Shown here piece by piece: positions 31,375-42,541 of a DNA stretch of 64,000 nucleotides. Each line of letters starts with the position of its first letter. The stretch's first letter is position 1. The translations under genes were made by a program, and so were the position numbers. Below the pieces are notes generated by a model. That model saw nothing but the letters and a program-made list of their open reading frames with translations. It did no database searches and was not told the origin of the DNA. Source of the DNA: Astrothelium macrocarpum (taxonomy: Eukaryota > Ascomycota > Dothideomycetes > Trypetheliales > Trypetheliaceae). The DNA lies in the NCBI GenBank assembly GCA_021030915.1, contig JAGEMR010000003.1, positions 496,001-560,000 of the forward strand, written 5' to 3'.

Positions 31375-34263
31375 AATATGTCATCGAATGTACGCCATCA
31401 CGATGGTTGTATAAACAAGCTTTTGCTTCCGACGTCTCCGTAAGTGGCCTTGAGAGCTCTGGAGACGAGAATCACTTCAGCGGTATGAATCGCACGGCCA
31501 CATACGTCAATGGTCAGCCGACCAAAGGTGAGTTGGTCTTCAGTCCCAGATCGTCTACCCGCGAAGAGCTTTCGTTCCCGTCCAGCTCACTAGCTATCGA
31601 CTCGCCACGAGTCATGTGAGGCTGCATAATGCAGGACACGCCAAGTGCGTGATCCTATCGCGTATGCATCAGGGTCTAATTGAGTGATGGAGGGGAATCC
31701 CGTTAAGAGGACCTCGGAAAATGATGAATTCCTGCAAGAGTAATCAAGTCGACACACCAACACGTGTCCTCAATTGAGATGAAAAATGAATTTTTTTCCC
31801 CATGCATTCCTCAGAGGCTAGTCCATCAAGGACGCTAGAATCTTGAGCGGCAGTTATGCGAGTGCCAAATCACGTCCGAACTTTACTTGGGATTTTGACG
31901 CTTGTCATCTCAGCAAGGCTCTGACAAGACTTGTCAAGCGTTCTGGGTAAACCAATCTCAGCGTTGCAACATCACACGAGGACCATGAACAGTCATGCTG
32001 TACTTCCAGCTCCATAGCTGAGAGGGTTCAGCCTGACGCAGTACCCCCACTTCACCACGTCAAACCCCACAGTATCGTTCCCCTCCCTGCTGCAGTTTGC
32101 ATGGAAGACGTCAAATCGGGCAATGCGTTCCAACTGCACGGGCCCGCCGAGCAATGTGCCTGTATATCAGCATAGGAATCTGTGATCGGATTTTACACAG
32201 TTGGTCGGTCACCCGGAACCAGCTGCAGCAGCATTTGCATAGCCTTTTCTGCGCTCAATATATTAGACTTTTGGTTTGGAAGATAGGCTATAGCCGGTCT
32301 GCGCGATTTGCTTTGCAGCGCAGTTACGTAGATGGACCAAGCTCGTCACGAAACGAGATGCGCGCGAGCCCAAGGCTATGCCGTCTACGATCGGTAGGGA
32401 CGGCACTGGCATAGCTCTGCCTCATTGCTTTAGTGTCAATGGAGAACAGAGCTCAGGGTCTACTCGTTAGCGTTCCCGGCCCAGATGCGAGCAATTCGGG
32501 AGAGCGTCCAGACTCCGCCAATGAACGCACCACTGCAGCATGATGGCGTCTTGGGGTCGTCTTGCGTCAGGAACAGGTACGTATCTGGCCATTCCACTGC
32601 AGGTCAACGTGCGGTCAAGATAGCCACAAAAAACCCATCAGAGCCGGAGAGATCTGCCGAATCAGAGCCTCCCCCCCCGCTTGTCCCATCCCTTGGTGCC
32701 TTATTGAAAGAGGCCTGCCACGGTTGTATTTTCAACCAACGTCCTCAACGTTCTCGAGAGGCATCAATCACGGCGCCGGCTGCAGCTCAGCATTGCTATC
32801 GACGGGGGGACTACGATGCCTAGACTCCTTTGATGGCAAAGTGGAGCTCGGGTCACGGCGCTGCGAACGGATGATCGTGATTCGGTCATCTTTGTCGGGA
32901 GCCCACCAAGCCCCTCTTTCATCTTTTTCTGCGTGAGGAGAACAAGCCAGCAATTTGAGCGAAACGCAACCAGACATTGCCAGACTATATCCAACGCCGG
33001 CACTGGAGCCGCCGCCGTCCTCCTACGTGGATTCACTACTCGCACGGCACAATGGCCATATCAACGCTACCCTACGCTTCACAAGCTTCCGGTGGGCTAG
33101 CATGCCATATAAAAAATCTTCCGCAGATACCGCCGGGCTAGTAAGCTGCGTAATAAAGGTGAACCGTCCCTTTCTTTGCGTGGTACGTTTCTCAGCAAAG
33201 TACGCCTCATACTCTCTCATCAGCAGCCCGTCTTGGCTGTGGGTGCAGCAAGCAACCGTCTCCACGCCTTTTTGCTCCTTGGGCGGCCTCCTCCAGACTA
33301 ACGGGTCGGATATTGATTTTCTCAAAGCACTCTACTGGACTCGGAATTATTCACACCCGCACTGGTCCAAGAAACTGGCAACAAGCGGCGCTTTGCAGGT
33401 CTCGCGTATCGAGAGCACTGGCATCAAGAAGACTGTCCAATAAGGCCCCACATCCTGGACGCAGTTCCGCTGTACCCCACGCTGCACGGTTGTGCACATT
33501 TTGAACCCCAGACGAACGCCACCGTCAGAGTGCCCCTTCCCGTGGACTATGCTCAGCTAAGAATACACATTCACAGGACTCTTTCATTGCGTCTTGTCCG
33601 CCAAGGATTGGAGATTGGTTTGAAGTGAGCCAAACGCTAAGTAGCGGCTTGACGCGGCATCTTGCGTTAACCTTTTACTGCGTTTTGACGTTCAACACAC
33701 TCCCACCCGCTGCCACTTTTTCTTCATTTTTGTGCAACGCGCGCCAGCTTTTTTTTCACTTTGGGAATGAACTTTAAAAACGATAATTCACGCTGGCCGG
33801 TCGGACAAGAACCTATTAACCGTTGATTATCAAGCCCCACATCTTCTAGCTACATTGTCTCCTCTGCGACATTTTTCAAGACTATGGTCTCGGGTCAGAC
33901 ATTCTGTTGGCCCTAAGATCCCGCCGAGATACATTTTTGCTTTTGCCAGACTCTCTCTGACGTATCCAAGCGTCCGGGTTTCCCCACAATCAGGGGGCGA
34001 CCAATCCCGGCCCGTGGTTTCAGTGGTCTGTCGCAGGCCGTACAACCAATTTAGGGTCGGGCTGTGAACTCTGACCGACGTAATGGAGCAGTCCCTGACT
34101 TTGCTGAGCGCTCGCATACAGTTTCTGGTAAGCTGAATGTTCAGTCAGCATTGTTCGGCCGGGCGCGTGCGCGTGGCTTGTCCTTGTGTTCACCTTCCTA
34201 CCTATAAGATGTGTGTTTCGGCAGAGCCTCTCAAACCTCACCATCTACACCTTTACTTTTGTC
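31375..34263. other. Long gene-poor region (2.9 kb) upstream of the CASTOR-like gene
   Basis: Frames of 80-160 codons occur (for example 32955-33443) but none has a motif, conserved-looking composition or supported splice structure. The last 600 bp contain short pyrimidine tracts and are likely promoter and leader of the next gene. No tRNA, snRNA or transposon signature was recognised. A long non-coding RNA or a decayed element cannot be excluded. Confidence 0.4.
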
Positions 34264-35482
34264 ATGCCTTCTCGTATCAAGTCTAACATGACTCTTGTTG
34301 AACAGAGAACGCAACTACGTCTTGTGCACATACCCTTGGATTTATATTCTAATTTTCTTCAATCTATCCAACAACTGCTTTTACCTCTTGACTCTGGCAA
34401 CGATACCGGACAACGGTCAGATAGGAGTCAATCCAGTCCATGGCCGAGCGATCACAAATTTACAAACATCTCGGTTACGCCTGTCGAGTGCTCGATTGTC
34501 TGCTCAAGGGAACTCACGGAACGAATCCTCACGCCCGTCATCAATTCACTATCCCCTACTCAGCAGCAGCAAGTCTCGATCACTGATGAGGACTATGTTG
34601 TCATTCAAGTCGAGGGCGAGGGGCTTGGGGCAGGGCAGCGCGTCCTGGAGTTGACGGGTCCTCTTGCAATGGCTGGGATGTACGCCAGCACCTCATTGAA
34701 ACCCGTGGTCACGTCATACATACTAACATAGTATCAGCTCAATCTTCTTCATCACGACATACTTTAGTGATTACATCCTGGTTCCTCTCAAGTCTCGTGC
34801 TCAAGTCATGACCGCCTTGACGGAGCGAGGGTTTGCCTTTGAAGAGGATGAAGGCACTCACGTCACATCCCCCTTGAACGCGCATCATCGCACTCGATCC
34901 AGTAACTCGTCCCTTGAAAAGATGTCGCCAAAGACGCCCCCACCTACCTCGCTTCGGGAACTGGAGGAGCGGACATTTGCCACACTGAAGAAACGCAACA
35001 TTGTACCTTCAGTGGATCCGGAAATCCGGCTTGTCCAATGCGCTGGCCATTCTCAATCATCCATCTCGAACGGTTCGTCTTCAGAGTCTGACTTTCGTCT
35101 CGGGCTCTACGACTGTCTTACGGTAACGCCTCGCTTCCTCTCCTTGACCATTACCGATTCCGAAGAGCCATCCCTTCTCTTGGAACAACGTCTTTTGAAG
35201 AAATTTCGTCCAAATACGCTTTTGGGCGCGACAACAGATACGATCATTCCAATCACGCTCGATCTCAGGGACCTTCCTCTGGAGAGCACGGGCATAGTGT
35301 GCGGCGTTGCTGGGAGGATGGTTGGTGTCACTTCTACTATGAAAGTACCGAATGGACATGGAGACCGTCGGGGAAGTGCACCAGTGGAGATGAGTTACCT
35401 CAGCACGGCGAGAGCTGGTAACGTCATGGTTGCGGAGGATGAATTAGATAGGGCCGTTGAAGCATTGAAGGCTTACACTTAG
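34264..35482 (+). CDS. ACT-domain protein of the CASTOR/GATS type, 386 aa
   Basis: Seen: exon 1 34264-34679 and exon 2 34738-35482. The 58-nt intron has TACTAAC as branch point; ATCAG rather than the nearer ATAG is preferred as acceptor because it gives GISIFFITTYFSDYILVPLK. The product has paired ACT-like regions. The first half contains LRLVHIPLDLYSNFLQSIQQ; the second contains IFFITTYFSDYILVPLK and later DCLTVTPRFLSLTITDSE. The C-terminus has GIVCGVAGRMVG. Family knowledge: animal CASTOR proteins bind arginine through ACT domains and regulate GATOR2/TORC1; fungal relatives exist but their ligand is not established to my knowledge. A Ser-rich insert (about residues 175-200) is unlike CASTOR. 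The start could also be the ATG at 34288. Confidence 0.75.
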
Positions 35483-35837
35483 GAAGATGGTGGATGCATT
35501 GAAATCGGTGAGGTGGTCTGTTGTCAAGCAAATTGCTATACAGGCGCATTGAGATTTGGGATCGCATAACGGCAAATTCGGAGTGCAGAATATGATGTCC
35601 AAAATTGGAAAAGGGTGGTTGACAGGAGTATTGAGGGAGGAAAAAGTTGCTATTCAGTTTTTTGTGGAGAGTCCATCTGCTCAGCCTTGTTTTTGATGCC
35701 CAACGATGCTCCGGAACACAGAACGGAGGCATCATTCATGTACATTAGCGATATCCACTGTTACGAGTCATACAGTCATGCATCCATCATACACGACTCA
35801 ATGCACTGATACCCAAACGACATGTAAATGCAAAGTC
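35483..35837. other. Convergent 3' intergenic region
   Basis: 355 bp between the converging CASTOR-like and PSI-like genes; 3' UTRs only. No feature seen. Confidence 0.5.
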
Positions 35838-36564
35838 TCAATTCTCATCTGTATTGGATGTCCGCAAATGGAACAGCTTTTTCCACTTTAGATTTCTCTT
35901 GCTCCACCCGAACTCCTCCTTCCAACCTCTCCACCAAACACCCTCTCTTTGCTTGCCCTTGACAAGACGCTGGCCACGTCTCACAGATTTGTTTTCATCT
36001 AGGATTACAAGCTCCCAGCCACCCCAAGCGCTCCACCGCCTTGCAGCTATGATCACGAAAGACAGGCCCCATATTAAAAGTAGAGCAGCCAGCGTACACA
36101 GAATGGTAATCAGACAAGTCAGCAAAGTAATGGTAGAGCAGTGACACCCAAGGGCTCCAGTACGAAACTCGAAGCGTTCACGCCAATGCGGACAATGATA
36201 AACTCCTTTGGAAAAGTCTTGGTGTCTCAGGGGCGACAAAAGACCTGTATTCGAAACGGGAATGCATGCGGAGCTCTGAATCAAGACTTAGCATTCACGA
36301 CCATCTTTACATGATTTATATATCCAGTTCAACGAAACCTAGGACATTGTTCCTCTAAATGGAACTTGTCCTATAAGAGGAAATGTACAGAAAGCAAGGT
36401 GAAGAAGTAATGATGCATACATAAGGGCACCAGCCACAACCATCCGAGCTCTCGGTACATCCATCGCAGTCTTGATGTCGCCAACAGCGTTGAAAGTGAT
36501 CATCCCAAACATCAATGTCCTCGATCAAGGCATGTTGTTTCAGAGTCGAACGATCGTCGGCCAT
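35838..36564 (-). CDS. Cys-rich PSI-domain-like single-pass membrane protein, 193 aa
   Basis: Seen: exon 1 36564-36421 (48 codons) and exon 2 36275-35838, joined across a 145-nt intron (GTATGC...TTCAG, phase 0). The join creates the Cys-rich block RCWRHQDCDGC, then DGCGWCPYSSACIPV, with CPHW and LGCHCST further on. This spacing looks like a plexin-semaphorin-integrin (PSI) module. One transmembrane helix follows (about TLLTCLITILCTLAALLLIW). A basic, Trp-rich tail of about 65 residues ends in RTSNTDEN. No signal peptide precedes the Cys-rich part in this model, so either an upstream exon is missing or the helix itself acts as signal-anchor. Function unknown. Such proteins occur in other filamentous ascomycetes. 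Confidence 0.75.
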
Positions 36565-37625
36565 AGCCAGCTACCTGTGCAGAGATGCAGAATGACAAGT
36601 ATCTCGGACGAATCAAGGACGGGTCCAGTCAGATCATGGCATCTAGGCTCTCGCCTAGGAATTCGTGAAGACCAAAGGTGATTTAGCATTCGGGGCCGTC
36701 ATGCTCGCACTCCGTACACTTGTTTGCACAGCCCGACCCGACCCGAAAACGTCGTGGTCCCCTGGCCGATTCCCCTTGCACCTATTTGTCTGACCAATCA
36801 ACACTCGGACATTGTCAGCAGACGGAAGCAGTAAATCTCACGCATCCAAACAATGAGCGAACAGCATGGATCCCGCAAGCCAAATGATGCCATACCAATG
36901 CTCAAAAGGCAGTCCCGATTATTGATCAACTGCCCACCTTTAATGATGCTGCGCGGCTGCCATCTTCGGGAAAGGAAGAAACAGCCAAGCAAAGCCTTGT
37001 GAGTGGCCTTGCTGCCTGCTTTGGCCCGCGAGTAGAAGAAGAGCTCTCTATCTTATCTTGGAGCAGACAATTCATTCCTACCTACTTTCGTTGCAATCTC
37101 CGTTCTTTGCCCTCGCCCTGCTCGTATTCTAAACTATACGGTAATACTTGACTGTGCTCTTCTCCCCAACACACCTTCCCAGCTTTTGCCTGCCAAGCTT
37201 TTTTTTCTTTCGCTCTGGACCGAGCCCCACTTTCACAAGGGGCCTCCTTCTCTTATCTCTCTTTTGACAGAGGTACGCGTCTTTGGACCATTTGGTGAAT
37301 CACGCGACTTTCGCCCGGGCCCGGAACTGTTTCGAATAGGGATCATACGATTGTTTTTCTGGGGCAATCGACGGCAAAACCGTGACGCTAATGCATTGTT
37401 CCACAATACAGACAAAAAAGCTTTCTTCTCCACTTGCATTGCCCAGTGCACCTGCAGACAAACCTGTCTCAAGCGCCAGCCTACTGCAGAGTCGCCTAGT
37501 CAAACGTCACCCTTCTCAACAACCTTCTCCTCAATCCTTTTAAACAGACTCGACCCCTCACCCTGTTGGACTTGCACAATAATCACCTATCTCCTCGCTC
37601 GAATACAACCCCGGGGACACCCACC
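36565..37625. other. Divergent intergenic region
   Basis: 1.06 kb between a minus-strand and a plus-strand start, so it holds both promoters. A 181-codon frame at 37186-37731 lacks motifs and overlaps the better small gene. Pyrimidine-rich stretches near 37,150-37,270 and 37,500-37,620 look like fungal leader sequence. Confidence 0.45.
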
Positions 37626-37959
37626 ATGGCCGTCCTCCCAGCAGCACGGCTCACCCGCACCTTCATACGAGCCTACTCCCACCGCGGTCCTCGCTCTCCC
37701 TACAGCCGTCTCGGCGAAGCAGGCATCATGACCTATCTCTCGTGCGCGTTTGTGCTGCCCTTCGTCGTGCCGTGGCGGGAAACGCAAAGAGCAAAGAGGG
37801 ATGGCAGCTATCTCACCAGGTCAGTGACGAAATTTCCCCCCCGCCCCAGGTGGTAAGAAAGGCCAAGATAATGCAAGTTGGGACGTGTGTTGACGCTTTG
37901 TTGCATTGCATGACAGACCGCCGCTGGATTTGAGATATTGCCCGAGCTTGAAGGTCTGA
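37626..37959 (+). CDS. Small protein, 78 aa, with a possible mitochondrial presequence and one membrane helix
   Basis: Seen: ATG at 37626 in a strong context (CCACCATGGCC); exon 1 37626-37819, a 97-nt intron (GTCAGT...TGACAG) and exon 2 37917-37959. The product begins MAVLPAARLTRTFIRAYSHR, Arg-rich and without acidic residues, like a mitochondrial import signal. A hydrophobic stretch follows (IMTYLSCAFVLPFVVPW), then a charged segment ending CPSLKV. The pyrimidine-rich leader and strong start context support it. The second exon is short and its choice is less sure. I do not recognise the family; small inner-membrane or respiratory-complex accessory proteins have this build. Confidence 0.5.
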
Positions 37960-38377
37960 AGTCGGTATGCACGTGTGAGGCACGGAGCGAATAAGCGATA
38001 GACAAACCAATGAGGGGGCATGGGGGCACACATGAGGGATTCTGCATCCTCTTTGACTATGGCGTTTTTGAATTGCATTTCTATGGAAGCATGATTGGGG
38101 GAGCCAGAGGGAGTCGGTGTGTCTTGAGTGTGTGGGTTGGTCTTGGATCCTGGTAAGGGCTGAACTCGAATGTAGAGTTGGGTATATTGCATACAATACA
38201 CAATGCCTTTTCGTAATTCTTACAAGCATAGAAATCGCTCCGACCCAAGCTAATGCTGATATGATCCTCTTTTTCGCCTTTCATTTTCACATCCACCCCT
38301 TGTAGACCCGGCCAGAGCCCTTGTTCCACCCCCTCTTCTCCCATAAGCCCCTTCCCAGCACAAATCCCTCCCCCTCT
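37960..38377. other. Convergent 3' intergenic region
   Basis: 418 bp between converging small genes. An alternative acceptor at 38305 could extend the 78-aa gene, but that exon would run antisense through its neighbour, so it is not used. Confidence 0.4.
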
Positions 38378-38862
38378 TCAACTGAACCGATCTCCCTTCG
38401 GACTTTTGTACGGTTCACTCGCCTCATACTTGCTCTTCTCCCTGACCCTCTGGCCCACCGTCTCCGGCGCATGCCGCGTCGGCGCGGGATCCTGACTCGC
38501 CTCACTACTCGGGCTCGCAGCCAAATCCCCTACTCCCCCTCCTCCTTCCATCCCTCTCCGTCGCACACCCTTCGACGTCTGTGTGTGGCTTGGTTGTGAT
38601 TGTTGTTGTTGGTGCTGGAACTCGCGCTCCTCGAGGCTCCGGATGGCGGCGCGCCGTCGTCGGTCCGCCTCGGCGCGCTCGGCGCGGTCGCTGTTGATGC
38701 TGCGCTTCGCAAAGTAGTAGGCCCCGCCGCCTGCGCAGATCAGTGCGCCCCAGCCGAACCAGACGGAGCGGATCTGTTTGGATGGGTGAGAAGGTGTTGG
38801 TGAATCTGGGTTAGAATAGAAGGTGGGGAGAGAGAGGAGAATGAGGGGCATACTGTGTTCAT
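38378..38862 (-). CDS. Small N-terminally membrane-anchored fungal protein (DUF4748-like), 134 aa
   Basis: Seen: a 9-nt first exon (38862-38854, MNT), an 80-nt intron (GTATGC...AAACAG) and exon 2 38773-38378. The product then begins MNTIRSVWFGWGALICAGGG, a short helix followed by YYFAKRSINSDRAERAEADR, a basic amphipathic stretch. The C-terminal part has the pattern SSEASQDPAPTRHAPETVGQ and SKYEASEPYKSPKGDRFS. Such N-terminal anchors plus the C-terminal Asp-Arg-Phe-Ser ending are known to me from a fungal domain of unknown function that I believe is DUF4748. The unspliced alternative starting at 38851 gives an implausible N-terminus. No function assigned. It is divergent from XPB. Confidence 0.72.
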
Positions 38863-39246
38863 TGTGAATGGGAACTAGTGGGAGGATGGGAGAGTGGACA
38901 GTTGGAGGTATGGGGTATGAGAAGCTAAGTTTTTGGATGGAGGGAGGAGCTGGATGCGTGGGGTACTTGTCGATGTGATGGTGAATGAGAGTCGGAGAAT
39001 TGATCGATTGGACTCCAAAAGGATTGGAAAGACAAGGGATTTAGCGAAGGGTATTATGGAGAAGGGAAGAATTGAAGCTTTTGGAAAGAGAGAGATTTGA
39101 TATATTCTCCAAGCTATGACCAGATGGGCCAACGTTTTGCCGTCATCAGGCATTTAACCAGACTCCACAGCCTCATCCAACCTCAATCTTTCTCTTGCCA
39201 CCTCTCTCAACCGCCCATCGCTTCCTCGTCCGATCGCACTGGTAGT
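38863..39246. promoter_or_regulatory. Shared divergent promoter region DUF4748-like gene / XPB
   Basis: 384 bp between two starts facing away from each other. A run of purines (AGAGAGAGATTTG, 39088-39100) lies mid-way. No recognised factor site. Confidence 0.45.
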
Positions 39247-41848
39247 ATGCCTCCTGCAAAGCGCAAGGCTCAAGAGACTGCCAACGGTCGTGCCAGCAAG
39301 CGCGCTGTCTCAGGCGTAAACACGCCAGTCAGTATCGCGTCAAGCGATGATGCCTACTCAGAGACAGGCACACCTGCGGACGAGGAGGAGGACGAAGACA
39401 TTCAAAGTCCGCTCTCCCATAGATAGTCGTGTCAAATATAAAGACTAACAGCAGTCTCGTGGTACAGATGCAGTCTCCCACTTTTCGCTCTCTTACACAA
39501 AGCATCAAACCCATGGAGTAGACGCTGTATCGCATCTCTTTAAAACCAATCATGACCTCTCCAGAATACCCATGAAAAGTGATCATCAGTCTCGTCCATT
39601 ATGGATCGACTTTGACAACGGCCGAGTCGTCGCTGAAAGCTTCTCGCCATTCTTCAAACAAGCCCAACGCCTTCTTATAGATATTGCCGAGCCCCAGTCT
39701 CGAACCGCAAATGTCCATGAGTATACCATCACGCCAAACAGCTTACTATCAGCACAGACGGTGGGTCGAGATGCTAAAGGCATCATTCATGATCTCGAAA
39801 TTCTATCAAAGACTGTACTTCCAACCGATTTCAAGGAATATGTTGTCAAGGCTGCAAGGTCGTGGGGTCAAGTGAGGCTGGTGCTAAAGCAGAACAAGTA
39901 CTACATTGAAAGCTCTGATCCTCATGTACTTCAAAGACTGCTCAAGGATGATGTCATTGCCGCGTGTAGAGTGGAAGGAGTAGAAGAGCTGGCTGTGGAG
40001 AAGGCACCCAAGCTGGATGGTTTGGTCATTCCGGGAACAAAGGATGCTGCGGGAGTGAGGCAGGCTCAGCCACAACAAGACGCCCAACAATTCGGAGATC
40101 GACCACAAGAATCCGACGATGAGGACGACGAAGAGAAACAGCGAAAAGAGGAACAAGAGATGTTTATGACACTAAGAGAAGAGGACGATGATGATGTCTC
40201 GGATGAAGTCCACTCTTTTCAAATACGCGCTGACAAGGTAGCTGCTGTGAGAGAGCAGAGCAGAAAATTGGATCTACCTGTCACAGAGGAATACGACTTT
40301 CGGAATGACATTATGAACGCTGATCTAGACATTGACATCAAACCCGCGGTACAGATTCGATATTATCAGGAGCATGCTTTGAACAAGATGTTCGGTAACG
40401 GTCGATGCAAGAGTGGCATCATTGTGCTTCCTTGTGGAGCCGGCAAGACCTTGGTCGGTATCACCGCAGCATGTACCGTCAAAAAGTCTGCCATTGTCCT
40501 CTGTACCAGCGCCATGTCCGTTGTCCAGTGGCGAAATGAGTTTCTCAAATGGTCAAATATCAATCCCGACGACATTGCTGTATTCACCTCTGATAAAAAG
40601 GAAACTTTCAAAAAAGACGCTGGCATTATCATCTCAACCTATTCCATGGTTGCTCAATCTAAGCAACGCGCTCACGATACCAAACAAATCATGGACTTTG
40701 TCCAAAGCAAAGAATGGGGTCTCATGATTCTCGACGAAGTCCATGTCGTTCCCGCCGAGATGTTTCGCAAAGTCACGCACGCCGTCTTTGCCCATGCTAA
40801 GCTTGGACTCACCGCCACCCTCCTCCGTGAAGATGACAAGATTCAAGATCTCAACTTTCTTATCGGGCCCAAACTCTACGAGGCCAACTGGCTCGAGCTC
40901 TCCGAAGAAGGTCACATCGCCAAAGTGCAATGTGCCGAAGTCTGGTGTCCCATGACGACCGAGTTCTACTCGGAATATCTCAAGACCAAGAATACTAACA
41001 AGCGCGCCCTCCTTTTCACTATGAACCCTCGCAAATTCCAAGCATGCCAGTTCCTCATCAACTACCACGAAGGCCGCGGCGACAAAGTCATCGTCTTTAG
41101 CGACAATGTCTACGCCCTCATCTCATATGCGCGCCGCCTTGGCAAGGCCATGATCTATGGTGAGACGCCGCAGCACGAGCGCGAGAAGGTTCTCGCCAAT
41201 TTTCAATTCAACCCTCAAGTCAACACCATCTTCCTCTCCAAGATTGGCGACACGAGTCTCGATCTCCCCGAGGCTACCTGTCTCATTCAGATCTCATCAC
41301 ACTACGGTTCCCGTCGGCAGGAAGCTCAACGGCTGGGACGTATTCTACGTGCGAAAAGACGTAATGACGAGGGATTTAATGCATTTTTTTACTCACTCGT
41401 CTCAAAGGATACCAACGAAATGTACTACTCCTCCAAGCGCCAAGCTTTTCTCGTCGACCAAGGCTACGCATTCAAGGTCATCACGCATCTCCACGGCATC
41501 GAGTCCTTGCCCGATTTGAAACTCACGACGGGCGCCGACCGTCGCGAGTGGTTGCAGGACGTGATGCTGCAGAATGAGACGGCAGGTGATGTCGAAAAGA
41601 TCGAGGGCGATCTGTTCGGAGAGCGCCAGGCCGGTCGTGGAAAGGGAGGAGGAGGAGGCAAAGCGGGGGCAAGACGAATGGCCGGCACGCTGAGCGAACT
41701 GAGCGGTGGGAGGGATATGGCGTATATTGAGTATAACAAGAGCAAGAACAAGGAGTTTAATAAAAAGGGGCCGCAAAATGCGTTTATGAAGAAGTTGAGG
41801 AGGGAAAATGATAAGCGGAGGGCTGCACAGAAAGAGTTTGCGGGTTGA
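39247..41848 (+). CDS. ssl2: TFIIH DNA helicase XPB/Ssl2 (Rad25), 846 aa
   Basis: 3'-5' translocase subunit of TFIIH, needed for promoter opening and nucleotide excision repair. Seen: exon 1 39247-39406 and exon 2 39468-41848. The 61-nt intron starts with a weak GTCCGC and ends in GGTACAG after ACTAAC; this is the only phase-consistent choice. The joined N-terminus runs DEDIQNAVSHFSLSYTKHQT, in line with fungal Ssl2. Motifs: Walker A GAGKT (about 377-381), DEVH box (about 476-479), TAT followed by the XPB RED motif (LGLTATLLRED, about 499-509), motif VI QRLGRILRAKRR. The damage-recognition region lies before the helicase core, and an acidic loop at about 265-300. Length matches yeast Ssl2 (843 aa). 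Confidence 0.95.
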
Positions 41849-41856
41849 AGGAAGGG

Positions 41857-42021
41857 GGACTAGGTGAGACTGGAAGTTATCAAACTTGTTGGCGTATTCC
41901 GAGGAAGGGCATTGGTTTAGCATAGAAACGGATATGGGAGGTTGGGCTAAATTGAAAGCTATCAAGCATGATGGCGCATTCCTGGAACGGGCATTGATTG
42001 AGCACAGAAATTGATACATGG
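41857..42021. repeat. Diverged tandem duplication, 82-bp unit, behind XPB
   Basis: Two adjacent ungapped copies with offset 82 bp (about 41857-41938 and 41939-42020). Aligned by eye, about three quarters of positions agree; cores such as GGGCATTG and AGAAA are shared. Differences are a mix of transitions and transversions. It lies directly after the XPB stop, probably in its 3' UTR. Confidence 0.65.
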
Positions 42022-42541
42022 AGGACTTCGAGTTTCCATTACTTGATACCAACATGCAACGACTAACACTAACCTGTTTCTTGAATTATTATTCCCTCGA
42101 TGCTCTGTATTTAGCAGCTAGTCTAACTTTGAAGCTGAAACTATACTTGAGAATCATCATTATCACCGTCCATTATTTCAGCACCGTGACGCATATAATG
42201 GGAACATCGCTGAGGCGAACGTATTTAGGAGTCTGTGGTCGCTGAACGAATAGTCATACTTACAAAGCAGCTACTGTAAGGGCCACAAAGCGACTAAATT
42301 AGGCTCGCACGACTAACTTCTTCAGACCAGTAGTGTAGCTATATTAGGAAGCGAAAGATTGTTGCATTCGTTTCAATGTCTCTACTTGATCGGCGCAATT
42401 TCTACGCTTGTACGTTATGTCATGCTGATTTTGTATTACTGATATGGGTAAGGCATGCTTGACCGGTGACGCTGGACTCATCTTCTCCAACCATCCAACT
42501 TCTCATCCGCACTAATAACACATCCATCATATTACGTAGCT
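42022..42541. other. Intergenic region XPB / methyltransferase
   Basis: 520 bp, AT-rich, no supported gene. Contains the putative methyltransferase promoter. Confidence 0.5.

Noticed and set aside
37186..37731. 181-codon frame overlapping the small 78-aa gene
   Set aside because: No motif and a poor start; the overlapping two-exon gene has a strong ATG context and a plausible presequence.
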